Source of the DNA: Calamus simplicifolius
Lineage: Eukaryota; Streptophyta; Magnoliopsida; Arecales; Arecaceae
Direction of reading: 5' to 3'
Length of the DNA: 64,000 bases
Assembly: GCA_900491605.1 (NCBI GenBank)
Contig: UESW01001863.1
Coordinates: 62,001 to 126,000, forward strand
Part shown: positions 1-9,459 of the stretch, piece after piece
Numbering within the stretch: position 1 is the stretch's first letter
Layout: every line of letters starts with the position of its first letter
Notes under the pieces: model-generated
Databases searched by the model: none
The model's input: the letters and a program-made list of their open reading frames with translations, nothing else
Told to the model about the DNA's origin: nothing
Program-made: the position numbers and the translations under genes

Positions 1-1825
1 ACAAAATTGGCTAATGCTAAGCAAGTTATAATTCAATCCATTAAGAGCAAGATATTATCAATAAAAAGTAGAGGGAGTGATACCATTTTTACCAATGCCA
101 ATAATTTTACTTTGGCCATTATTTTCAAAGGTAACCACTCCATCAATTGCATTCAAAGTGATGAATTAAGATTCATCACCCATCATGTATCTTGAACACC
201 CGCTATCCAAGTATCATTTTTTTTCCTCCATGGGTTGCAAGATACACCTGTATCCAAAGTATCAAGTCTTGCTTCTAGGTACCCAAGCTTTCTTGGGTCC
301 TTGGGGTTAGTCAAAATGGTTCCTTTTAGAACCCATATCTTTTTAATATTATTGCATGCATATGACTTATGACCTTTCAAACCATATTTAAAGCATGTAA
401 TATTAGAAAAATTATTTTGGAGAACAAAAATATTTTTTAAAAGATTTTGTTTCTTTAAAGGATTATATCCTAAGCCTGCTTTATTAAAATTACTTTTTGA
501 CTTTCAAGAATCATATAAAGTTTGGTTGAACTTAAAGTAAATTTATCTACTAAGGGTTTAAGCTTATTTACTTCATTTTTTAAATCTTTGTTTTCTTGTT
601 TTAAAATCTCATTTTCTTCAACACATTTATTCTTTTCTTAAGTAAGATTCTTAATTTGATTTTTCAAATCTTTATTTTTAGAACTAAGTTTTATAAAATC
701 ATCCATCAATTCATAAAATGCACCATGCGATTCATCAAAAGTAAAATCATCTAAAATGCTAGGACTTACCTTATCATCATCTACCATGAAGCATACATTG
801 GCAACTTTATTTTTATCTTCCTCTTCAGAGCTTGATGTGTTACTATTGCTCCAAGTCGCTATCAGGGCTTTCTTTTTGAATTTTTTGGGATCTTTCTTTA
901 GATATGGAAAATCTAGCTTGTGGTATCCCAGCTTATTACATTCATAACAAATTACTTCATATTCTTTTTCATTTCTTGACTCTCCTTTCATTAATGCTCT
1001 TTTTCTTTCTTCAAATTTTCTTCTTATAAATTTTTTAAATTTTCTTGTAATGAGAGCCGGATCATTATTCTCATCACTATCATTTGAGGAGCCCTCATTC
1101 TCATCCTTTTGGATAGCACACTTTAGTGCTATAAATCTTTTGTTTTTAGACTCTTCTTCATCAAGATGTTGACTTTGTTGAAGCTCATGAGTCATCGGTG
1201 ATCCCATTAATTCTTTTAAAGAGAGAGTGTTGAGGTCATTGGCTTCTTGTATTGAAATGACTTTGGCCTTTCAAGACCTAAGCAAGGATCTCAATACCTT
1301 TCTCACAAGATTAGCATTAGTGTAAGATTTATCAAGGCTTTTAATCCCATTAATAATATCAGTGAATCTTGTGAATATATTAGAAATACTTTCATAAGAT
1401 TTCATTTTAAACAATTCATATTTATGTACAAGCATATTTATTTTTGATTCTTTTACTTGGTTGGTATCCCCATGGGTAACTTCTAATCTATCCCAAAATT
1501 TTTTAGCAGATATGCATGTAGAAATACAGTTAAATTCATTAGCATCTAAAGAATAATATAAAACATTCATGGCTTTAGCATTGAGCTGAGCCATTTTTTT
1601 ATCAAGCACATCCCATTCTATTTTCGATTTGGGAATAACAATATCATCAAATTTAATAGTGGGTGTATGAGGTCCATTGACTATGATGCTTCATAAATCA
1701 TAATCAAGTGCTTGAATAAAAATCTTCATTCATGCTTTCCAATAAGTGTAATTAGTGCCATTAAACAAAGGTGGTCTATTTATAGATTGCCCCTCACTCA
1801 AAATAGAACTCATTTGGGCTGTCAT
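1..1825 (-). pseudogene. Ty1/copia gag and protease start, decayed
   Basis: Remnant of the capsid (Gag) and first part of the polyprotein of a plant Ty1/copia retrotransposon, read on the minus strand. From the ATG near 1825 the Gag N-terminus includes PPLFNGTNYTYWK, the usual copia Gag entry motif; the UBN2-type Gag helix region follows (1609-1271), then a zinc knuckle near 955 reading CYECNKLGYHKLDF, whose last cysteine is replaced by F. Around 214-172 the protease active site YLDSGCSRYMMGD is visible, in a different frame from its upstream neighbour. In-frame stops (for example near 1735, 1690, 1271 and 160) and frameshifts show it is dead. Integrase and reverse transcriptase would lie beyond the window's left edge. 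Family assignment is firm; lineage within copia is not resolved. Confidence 0.88.
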
Positions 1826-1862
1826 GATATTTGGCTCAAAGCTTTTTATGGCTTAAAATCAA

Positions 1863-1882
1863 GAGCACCTACTATGATAACA
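1863..1882 (-). other. Copia primer-binding site (initiator tRNA-Met type)
   Basis: On the minus strand this reads TGTTATCATAGTAGGTGCTC, a degenerate match to the TGGTATCAGAGC core complementary to the 3' end of initiator tRNA-Met. It begins just inside the CAACA end of the LTR at 1885 and lies upstream of gag, exactly where a 5' PBS should be. Confidence 0.7.
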
Positions 1883-2142
1883 ATTGTTGCCTAAATATAG
1901 CAACCCAAGAGAGGGACTGGATTAGGTTCTTTAAAAAATTAATAGACTAACAAGTATGTGTACTTAGAATTTTTTCACAAATAAATCAAGTGTAGTATGG
2001 TGTAGATAATATACAATCAATCATAGAAAATAACATAACCAACCACAAAAGATTTATAGTGGTTCGGTGTCAAACCCAGCACCTATATCCACTCCCCAAG
2101 AACCCCTTGAGAATTTCACTAACACCACTAGCCAACCTGGCT

Positions 2143-2335
2143 AGCAAACTTGTTTACGGGCATAAGCAAGCCTTACAAACTAGCCTTCCGGGCTAGTCTT
2201 CTTATTTATGGGTACAAAAAGACCTTACACACTAGCCTTCCAAGCTAGTCTTCTTATTTATGGGTACAATAAGACCTTTCACTCTAGCCTTCTGGGCTAG
2301 CTCTTATTTTTGGACACAAGCGAGCCTTACAAGAT
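2143..2335. repeat. Short tandem repeat within the copia LTR
   Basis: About three diverged copies of a 55-60-bp unit with the core CTAGCCTTCCGGGCTAG followed by TCTTATTTATGGGTACAA. Each core can fold on itself (CTAGCC...GGCTAG), so the transcript could form small hairpins. It is part of the transcribed region of the LTR and has no coding potential. Confidence 0.6.
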
Positions 2336-2874
2336 CAAACACAAGAATATCAAGTTTATACAATAAGCTCCTAAAAATGAGCAGATATTCAATAAAAAAT
2401 ACTTTACAACTTGAAGAGCTTAACACGAGGTAGCTTTTTTCTTTAAGCACACAACAACAATAATGAAGCCTTCATGAAAGCCTTGAATGCTCTTCAAAGA
2501 AGGATGTTGGAGCTTTAATACCATGCCAAGAATGGGACGATGAATGATCTTCAAGTGGCTTCTAGGATTTTCAATGTAACTCTCCAACAATCTTTCCAAG
2601 AATGAATCTTTCTTTCAAAGTATTTTTCTTTATCTTTTCTTTCTTTTCTTCTTATATTTTTACTCTTTTTCTTCATAGATTTTTTACTTCTTTTCATGGA
2701 TTTCTTTCCTCTATTTTTTCACTCTATTTTTCTTCACTATTTTTCTTCTTGAATCACTGTTTAACAGCTCTATATATATATACCAAAAAATATATAGCCA
2801 TTATGTGAACGTTGTGAAATAGAATAAGAGAGAGAGAAAGAGAGAGAGAGAAAATGTACAACACTTGGAAGCCT

Positions 2875-3800
2875 AACTCAGGAGCCGGTTGTCCAAGGCA
2901 CAGGGTGGTTGCCTAACTCCCAAGTTTGGTCGCCCAAGAAAGATGAACGAAAGTCCAGCACATGTAATCAGCTGCCGAAGAAAGAACATTAGAAGCCCAA
3001 CATCCAAACCCGACCGTCCAGAGGTAAGAGTTGGAAGGCCAACAACCAGGTTCGGACGTCCAAGATTTTAGACAAGGAGCCAGGGAGACAGACCGAAGGC
3101 AGTATAAAATTGGTTGACCAAAGCATCCAGCCGGTCATCCAATAAAAGCCAAGTTAGATGGCTAACAAGAAAAGCCAGTCACCCAACTCCAATGAAACCA
3201 GGGAGAAGCCGAGAGATGTAAAAAATCGATCAGTTAATCAGCCACCCCGATCATCCAATGCTTGGAATGATTTGGAGCCAGGGAGCAAAAAGGCGAAAGC
3301 TACGAGATGTTAGGCATCCAATCCCCAAAAGTCGGTCATCTACGTTTGAAGCCAAGTAAAACCAGGGAGCAATAGATCAAATGTCAAGAAATGTTAGGCA
3401 TTCAATCCCAGACCCGGTCTTCCAACTTTAAAGTCATGTGGCATCAGAGAGCACAAACAGAAAGGCAATTGAAATCGGTCATCTAATCCAAGATCCAGTC
3501 CACTAAGTGGGAAAGTTGGAAGCCCAATGAGCAAGGCCAGTCTTCCAAAATATAAAACATAGTGGAACCAACACAAGTAAATCCAAAAGATATGGAAAGT
3601 TAGTCGGCCAGCACAAACTCCCGATCGCCAACATTTTGAGGCTAGGATAGTGCGAATGAGAAAGAAAAGGATTTTTAAATTCGGTCACCCGATCAAACAT
3701 TCAGTCGGCTAATCTTTGAAGCAAAAATTAGTGCAAGAAAGAAACCAAGTGGCATTTTAAATCCAGTTGCTAAATCGCAAAAATCGGTCATCCAATGAAC
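2875..3800. repeat. Degenerate CGGTCAxCCAA motif array
   Basis: Many loosely spaced variants of a short motif (GGTCGCCCAAG, CGGTCATCCAA, CGGTCTTCCAA and similar), alternating with the phrase AGCCAGGGAG. Spacing is irregular, roughly 50-100 bp, so it is not a simple tandem array. It is G+C richer than both flanks. Its position fits the U3 part of the copia LTR. No open frame of note spans it. Confidence 0.5.
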
Positions 3801-4130
3801 ACTTTTACAAATTACTTTAGCATATATTAAACTTCAAAAGAATGTTTTAAAATAATATAGAATTTTAAATAAGAGCTTGTAAACTGATTGAATTCAGTTC
3901 AAGACAATGCAAATATAATTAAACTTGAAAGTCATTTTAGCAAGTGAACTATCCAAATAATTAGTGTACACAAAACACATGAAAAATATTTAGTGGTCAC
4001 AAAATCCAAGTTCTTTGACAAATTCATTTTGCAGTACAAACTCCTTTTTGAAATCATTTTGACATGTAAATACATTCACAATAGTGATACTTTACCTGTG
4101 TTACCTTTCATTTGTTTTGCAGTTTACCTT

Positions 4131-4392
4131 GATTTGAAATAACACCATCTTCTTGATGATTCATCTGAAATTTATTTAACTCAACCAAAAAATCATTAGT
4201 ATTATACTTAATTATTTTGTAGTCATCAGAATCAATATAAGGTCAACAAAGACACTTTTGACATGGGCATCTCACTTTACCATCTTCATTGACATAAGCC
4301 TCTGCCTTGAAATAAACATCTTAACACCATCAAGATATTCCTTTGATAAATGATTTTTTATGGAAGGAGTGCCCTAAATAAGTTTCACCTTC
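4131..4392 (-). pseudogene. CACTA transposase-associated domain fragment
   Basis: This is the N-terminal zinc-binding transposase-associated domain found at the start of plant EnSpm/CACTA TnpD-type transposases. On the minus strand one frame reads KNHLSKEYLDGVKMFIS; after a one-base shift the next reads AEAYVNEDGKVRCPCQKCLC, with the typical CPCxKC cluster. A stop (TGA) then precedes PYIDSDDY. A GT that could be a splice donor follows near 4,130. The frameshift and stop make it a pseudogene. The catalytic DDE region is not in the window. Identification rests on motif recognition; similar zinc motifs are short, but the preceding EYLDGVKMF pattern is characteristic of the family. Confidence 0.7.
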
Positions 4393-5689
4393 ACTCCAAA
4401 TAATCTAAAAGGTAAGGCCCTATCCCATTCAAGATTATTTCATGTGATATATTATTCTACTAGTAATCATCATTGTTTATGTTAAAATTTCGGCTGCATT
4501 TCGCTATAGTTCTCCCAAATGTGTAGCATATACATAGTATTTGCCACACTAAAAGAATATATGAGGAAATACAAACCAAAATATCAATAAACGATGACTA
4601 ATAGCAGACTAACATATTGCAAAAAATAATCTTAAACTGTCCACTAGGACAATTCAAAAATGTGTAAGACTATTCAGTCTTACAAACTCTCAAACGGGTC
4701 TAAAGGTTATAATGTTATGAAAAATGATATGCAAATGGAAAAAATCACATAACAGACACTATGTGACACATATTATGAATTTAAATCAATAAATCTCCTT
4801 TTCTACTATACTAACATTCTATACATAAAGATATACAAATAAATCAACCAAATGACTAAATATAACAGTCATCTATGTATAACAATTATTCAATAGAACT
4901 TCTATGTTTAATAGTTTACCTTCAATAACAAATTGATAGTAGTCAAAAAACACCACTAAATTTTTTAAAACAATGAAAGCTTTTCAGCCGAACCCACTGA
5001 AATGTGATTCAAAACAACAAAACCATTAAGCATTAAAATCATAAAACAGACAAAGCAAGCCTTCAGCAATTAAAATAACTATTCTAATCAAATCAATTGA
5101 AGTTGCAATGTTTCAGTGTAACCATACCGTGCCAACATTTGATCAGCCCAATAAGAATAATGTAAACTAAATCAAAAGATGCTTACCGAAACTATATATG
5201 TGCATATGTATGGAAACATCACCATGTTCCACTCCCATAGAGCTTCAATAAATGCTTTTAGGTAATGAAAAACTTATGACAGGACTCCTGAAACCAAAGT
5301 AGTCATAATCCAATACAAGAAAAATATAAAAACAATTATTATTTCCTGAATCCAGTGCCTAATCAATCAATATGGACCAGCCAAAAAAAAATACGTAATA
5401 TTTCCTAGAAATGATTTTAGGCTGTCATAGTTGTATCATATGTTATCCTAAAGCTTGAGCTATCTTCTTATAATCTTGATATGTAAGTCTTCTTTCCATA
5501 GGATTCTCAATGAATGCCTTGTTAACTCAAACGGCAATTTATCAAGCACTGTAACCTAGTGTCTAGTGTTTTACCCATATAAGCTCTTTTCAGACCATAA
5601 CAGAACACATCCAATAGAAGTTAGTAATCCTAGTCCTGTAGTTACCTAATGCCTGATTCATAACCAATAACGTCAGCTAAGAGGAACCT
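4393..5689. other. AT-rich stretch, no gene seen
   Basis: No open frame, RNA gene or known repeat recognised. By position it is probably 5' untranslated or intron sequence of the CACTA transposase gene. Confidence 0.4.
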
Positions 5690-5692
5690 TTA

Positions 5693-5986
5693 GGTAGTGT
5701 TTGATAGCCCAAAAGCTATCTCTGGATAAATGTACAGGATAGCATTTATCCCGGGGATAGCTGAGGGAATAAGCATCTTTTTAAAATTACAAGTCTGCCA
5801 TCAAGGGATAACTTTAGTTGTTCCTGGGTTCCCTAGGGAATAAGTTTAGGGGATAACCCATAGTTAAACATGGGTTATCCCCTTTGATTAAACTTTTTCA
5901 GACCTATCCCCTCTAGCTATAGCATTTGGAAATAAGGGGGCATATCCAGGGGATATCCTTTCTTATCCCTTATATCAAACACTGCC
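5693..5986. mobile_element. Tourist-like MITE (PIF/Harbinger type), 294 bp
   Basis: The left end reads GGTAGTGTTTGATA and the right end TATCAAACACTGCC, a 14-bp terminal inverted repeat with one mismatch. Both sides are flanked by TTA (5690-5692 and 5987-5989), the 3-bp target duplication of PIF/Harbinger elements. An internal inverted pair (GGGGATAACCCA ... TGGGTTATCCCC) means the transcript would fold strongly. There is no coding capacity, so it depends on a transposase elsewhere. It sits inside the CACTA element and is therefore the younger insertion. Confidence 0.85.
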
Positions 5987-5989
5987 TTA

Positions 5990-6654
5990 CTTACGGCAAC
6001 CGTTAACCAAATCAAAAGAAACAACAAAAGAGAAAAGAATACATATATAAGGCTAATCACTGGCACATGGTACACTCAAGTCTTCTACCACATGCAACTA
6101 CGGAAGAGGTCCATGAACATCTGGATCGATTGAATAAACCTATAAGAAGAATGGATGAAAACATAGAACAATGAGCCTCCTCAACCCTCGCATGCCAATA
6201 CAAACGGTTTAATTAATCATCGAACTCTACAAACTGCAAGAAACTATATTGAAGAGGAAGCAACTCCAAAAGCAAAGTAGTCTCCCTGACTTTGCTAATT
6301 TGATTCATACTCCCCCTCCTTCACCACCACCCCCCCCCCCCCCTAGAAATCCAGTGATTTTAAAGATATAATTAAACAATCAATGAATGGATCCTTACCC
6401 AATCTCAGCAAAAAACAACAGAAATCCGAACCACCTATAGTGCCCACGGCGATAGAAGCTGTGGCGAGAGGAAAAGATTGGGTTTTGGTCAATTTCCTCG
6501 TCGTCGGCGTCTTTTGGATTTTTATATGAACTCCAAACCGCGTGATGGGCAGAGTGTTCGAAAGGTCTCCTCGGCTACAAGTACATTACCCAGCGATGAT
6601 GGGAGGCAAAATTCGAGAATTAGGGAAGAGTAAGGAAAGCAGCGAAGAGTTAGA
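5990..6654. other. Non-coding, with CpG-rich patch and C-run
   Basis: A run of C residues lies at about 6,329-6,343. The patch 6,440-6,650 is richer in CG dinucleotides than its surroundings and could be the promoter/5' UTR of the minus-strand CACTA transposase gene. No coding sequence recognised. Confidence 0.35.
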
Positions 6655-7551
6655 TAAGCTGATTTTTAGTAAGCTTTTTCCTATGATTTCATGAAAATTT
6701 TTAGTAAGCCTATTTCATGAAAATCATAGGAAAAGACTGGCCTTTGCCTACAAAATTTATGAACTTTATAGGCAAAGATTCCACTAGGTTATTGCCTACG
6801 ATTTCCATTTTAATCGTAGGCAAAACCAGGCCACTGAACCTTTGCCTACGAGGTTGACTTATTTCGTAGGCAAAGGTTCACTTGGCATCTTTTGCCTATG
6901 AGTTAATTTAACTTGTAAGCAAAGGCTTTAGCTCGTAGGCAAAGACTATTCGTTGAACCTTTACATACGAATTTCACTAATTTCATAGGCAAAGATCCAT
7001 CGACCCTTTGCCTATGATTTTTAATTTATCGTAGGAAAAGGTCCAGATGAAAGTATTTTTCTACGATTTTTATGAAAATTCTAGGGAAATGCTTTTTATA
7101 AAAAAATTTAGCAGGTGATTTTGCCTCCAAAAATTTATTGACCCAAGAACAAAAAAATTCCCTATGATTTTCAGTATGTCGTAGGGAAAGGTCCAAAGCG
7201 TTCCCTATGATTTTCATAAAAATTGTAGGAAAAGGCTTTTTAAGAAAAATATTGTAGGTGATCTTGCTTCCAAAAATTTGTTGACCCAAGAATAAAAAAA
7301 ATTTCATATGATTTTTACTAAAATTATAGGCAAAGGTTTTTCCACAGGTGGCCTTTTCCTACGATTTCAGATTTTATCGTAGGGAAAGTATTTCCATAGT
7401 AAAAACAATTATTATTCTTCATATTATAAATTTGTTCACTATAGAATTTTTGCCTACGATTTCAAAAAATCATAGGAAAATATTTCTTTTGCCTATGATT
7501 TTAAATTCATAGACGCAAAAATTGTAGGCCAAGCCTACATTTGTTGTAGAG
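6655..7551. repeat. CACTA subterminal repeat region
   Basis: More than ten copies of a short motif, TTTGCCTACGA or its reverse TCGTAGGCAAA, and the variant CCTATGATTTT, occur in both orientations, often as close inverted pairs separated by 10-25 bp. Subterminal arrays like this bind the TnpA-type protein in CACTA elements. The last pair (TTGTAGGCCAAGCCTACA) lies just inside the terminus at 7,551. Confidence 0.72.
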
Positions 7552-7779
7552 AAACATCATTGTTCTGTCGCTTACGTTTTGCTGGCACATCTAGTGTGGG
7601 TGTTACCAGCGTGGATCACATAGAAAAATGATAAAGATAAAACGATGGAATTTTTCTTTGGAGACTTTTGTTATTTTGATGTATAATTTCCTGCAATTAA
7701 TCTCAAAATGGTGAGAGATGTGGCTGGTGTAGCCACGTGCAGCCGCAGGAGCAATCTCGACAAAACCAGAGCATTTTTG

Positions 7780-8690
7780 CGTCCCGGCCATTCCTAGCTG
7801 GCCCCTCTCGGCTCCGGCGTCGCCAAGCCCACCGAGTGAGCCCCGGCCATTCCTGGCCAGCCCCTCTCGGCCCCGGCGTCTCCAAGCCCGCCGAGTCGGC
7901 CCAGGCCATCCCTGGTCATCCCCTCTCGGCCCCGGCATCTCCAAGCCCGCTGAGTCAGCCCAGGCCATCCCTGGTCGTCCCTTCTTGGCTCCGGCGTCTC
8001 CAAGCCCGCCGAGTCGGCCTCGGCCGTTCCTGGCCGGCCCCTCTCGGCCCTGGTGTCTCCGAGCCCGCCGAGTCGGCCCCGGCCATTCCTGGCCGGCCCC
8101 TCTCGGACCCGGTGTCTCCAGGCCCGCCGAGTCGGCCCAGGCCATTCCTGGCCGGCCCCTCTCGGCTCCGGCATCTTCGAGCCCGCCGAGTCGGCCCCGG
8201 CCATTCCTGGCCAGCCCCTCTCGGCCCCGGTGTCTCCAGGCCCGCCGAGTCGGCTCAGGCCATTCCTGGCCAGCCCCTCTAGGCCCCGGCGTCTTCGAGC
8301 CCGCCGAGTTGGCCCCGGCCATTCCTGGCCGGCCCCTCTCGGCCCCAGCATCTCCGAGCCCGCCGAGTCGGCCCCGGCCATTCCTAGCCGGCCCCTCTCG
8401 GCCCCGGCGTCTCCAGGCCCACCGAGTCGGCCCAGGCCATTCCTGGCCGGCCCCTCTCGGCCCCGGCGTCTCCGAGCCCGCCGAGTCGGCCCCGGCCGTT
8501 CCTGGTCGGCCCCTCTCGGCCCTAGCGTCTCTGAGCCCGCCGAGTCGGCCCCGACCATTCCTGGCCGGCCCCTCTCGGCCCCGGCGTCTTCGATCCCGCC
8601 GAGTCGGCTCAGGCCATCCCTGGCCGACCCCTCTCGGCCCTGGCGTCTCCAAGCCCGCTGAGTCAGCCCAGGTCATCCTTGGCCAGCCCC
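7780..8690. repeat. 59-bp GC-rich tandem array, about 15 copies
   Basis: Successive units such as CCCGCCGAGTCGGCC ... CCCCTCTCGGCCCCGGCGTC recur every 59 bp, as seen by a steady one-base drift against 60-base lines. Each unit holds the palindrome GCCGAGTCGGC, and the array is very rich in C, G and CpG. Because 59 is not a multiple of three and stop codons are rare in such sequence, long open frames appear on both strands; these are artefacts. The array lies in U3, upstream of the TATA box. Confidence 0.9.
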
Positions 8691-9065
8691 GCCCCGGTAC
8701 TTTCTGGCCGGGGAGGTCAGCCCCGGCCACCCCTGGTCAACCAGGCTCAGCCTTGGCTCCCTCGGGAAGGTCGAGATGTCCCAATCCTCTCTAGATCGGC
8801 CCCAGCATGGCCCCAGCAGTTCAAGAAACCACCTCTCTGACTCGTGCCGCCTGACAATGCCAGATCCACCTACCCACTGGCCACGTTGTTGATGAGACTA
8901 GACCCAACAACTCAGCAGCCCCACTGATTGATGGGACTTAACCCACCAACCGCCATTTTCTCCCTCTCCGATGGGATAGGACCCACCAACCAGCCCAGAT
9001 CCACACAACTTCCAAGAACCCACAGACATTCCTTCTCACGGAATCCCACGTGATCATGTCAACCC

Positions 9066-9075
9066 CTATAAAAAG
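9066..9075 (+). promoter_or_regulatory. TATA box of the Tat 5' LTR
   Basis: CTATAAAAAG about 390 bp upstream of the gag ATG and 280 bp before the LTR end. Transcription would start near 9,100, which defines the U3/R boundary. Confidence 0.65.
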
Positions 9076-9354
9076 GTGAATCCACTTTCTAAACAGGTAT
9101 GTGCGATAATCCATAAAATCGCTGCGTTAGCACTCAGAAAGGAATCCCTCCTCTCTGAGATCTCCTTTTCCATACCAAAAAGGGCTCACTCGAGCCCCTC
9201 TTCAGCTATGACCTCAATTGCTAACTTGGGCATCGGAGGGTCCCATCAGAGAATCCTCTCCGGTCTTGGGACTTCTTTGCAGGCAACATGGTGAAGTAAA
9301 CGTTCGAGAAGCACTCTGTTCCCGACGTTCAGGATCGGTGATTGGGTGTCATCA

Positions 9355-9375
9355 GATTGGCGCGCCAGGAAAGGG
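9355..9375 (+). other. Tat primer-binding site
   Basis: GATTGGCGCGCCAGGAAAGG directly follows the LTR end. The same position in the element at 31,687 reads GATTAGCACGCCAGAAAGGG. Tat/Athila elements carry a TTGGCGCC-type PBS here. The exact tRNA is not identified. Confidence 0.65.
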
Positions 9376-9459
9376 GGGCAGGATAAGGTAGCGAACATTC
9401 CCCTGGCGCTACATCTCAGTAGGCGAGACTCTCTCCCCCCCTCTTCTCTTCTAGAAACC

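Larger units (their letters stand above)
1885..3830 (-). repeat. 5' LTR of the copia element (outer end not fixed)
   Basis: The inner boundary is clear: on the minus strand the LTR ends in CAACA at 1885, followed by the PBS. The stretch 2,030-2,110 has the look of a copia R/U5 region (plant LTRs often carry a GTGGAxxTAGG...CCGAACCAC segment there). A TATA-like tract (TATATATATATAGAG on the minus strand, 2770-2784) lies upstream, so U3 probably continues to about 3.8-4.0 kb. A competing outer end is TGTTGGAGAG at 2589, which would make a 705-bp LTR but leave the TATA outside. The other LTR is not in the window, so length and target duplication cannot be checked. Confidence 0.55.
4131..7551 (-). 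mobile_element. CACTA (EnSpm/CMC) transposon, 5' portion
   Basis: Three signs agree. A transposase-associated domain is encoded on the minus strand at 4,392-4,131. About 0.9 kb of subterminal inverted motifs lies at 6,655-7,551. The right end reads TTGTTGTAGAG on the plus strand, one change from the reverse of the CACTACAAC terminus. The transposase gene therefore starts near the right end and runs left; its remainder is missing because the copia element starts at about 3.9-4.1 kb. The left terminus and the 3-bp target duplication are not visible. Between the coding remnant and the subterminal repeats lie 2.2 kb of mostly AT-rich sequence and one MITE. Confidence 0.72.
7716..9354 (+). repeat. 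5' LTR of the Tat element
   Basis: It begins AGATGTGGCTGGTGTAGCCACG, homologous to the TGATGTGGCTGATCAAGCCACG start of the LTR at 34,858, and ends GTGTCATCA before the PBS. It holds a 59-bp tandem array in U3, a TATA box at 9066 and an R/U5 part from about 9,100. Only the last 174 bp have a counterpart at the 3' end of the element. Confidence 0.8.

Noticed and set aside
1885..2589. A 705-bp copia LTR with perfect TGTTG...CAACA ends
   Set aside because: Not fully excluded, but the TATA-like tract and the U3-like motif field lie outside it, so a longer LTR is more likely.
7780..8690. Regular repeats considered as a CRISPR array
   Set aside because: Repeats are directly contiguous with no unique spacers, and the DNA is from a plant nucleus.
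7603..8794. Long open frames on both strands (up to 375 codons) rich in P, R, S, G and A
   Set aside because: They are produced by the 59-bp GC-rich tandem array, which lacks stop codons in all frames; unit length is not a multiple of three and no family motif is present.
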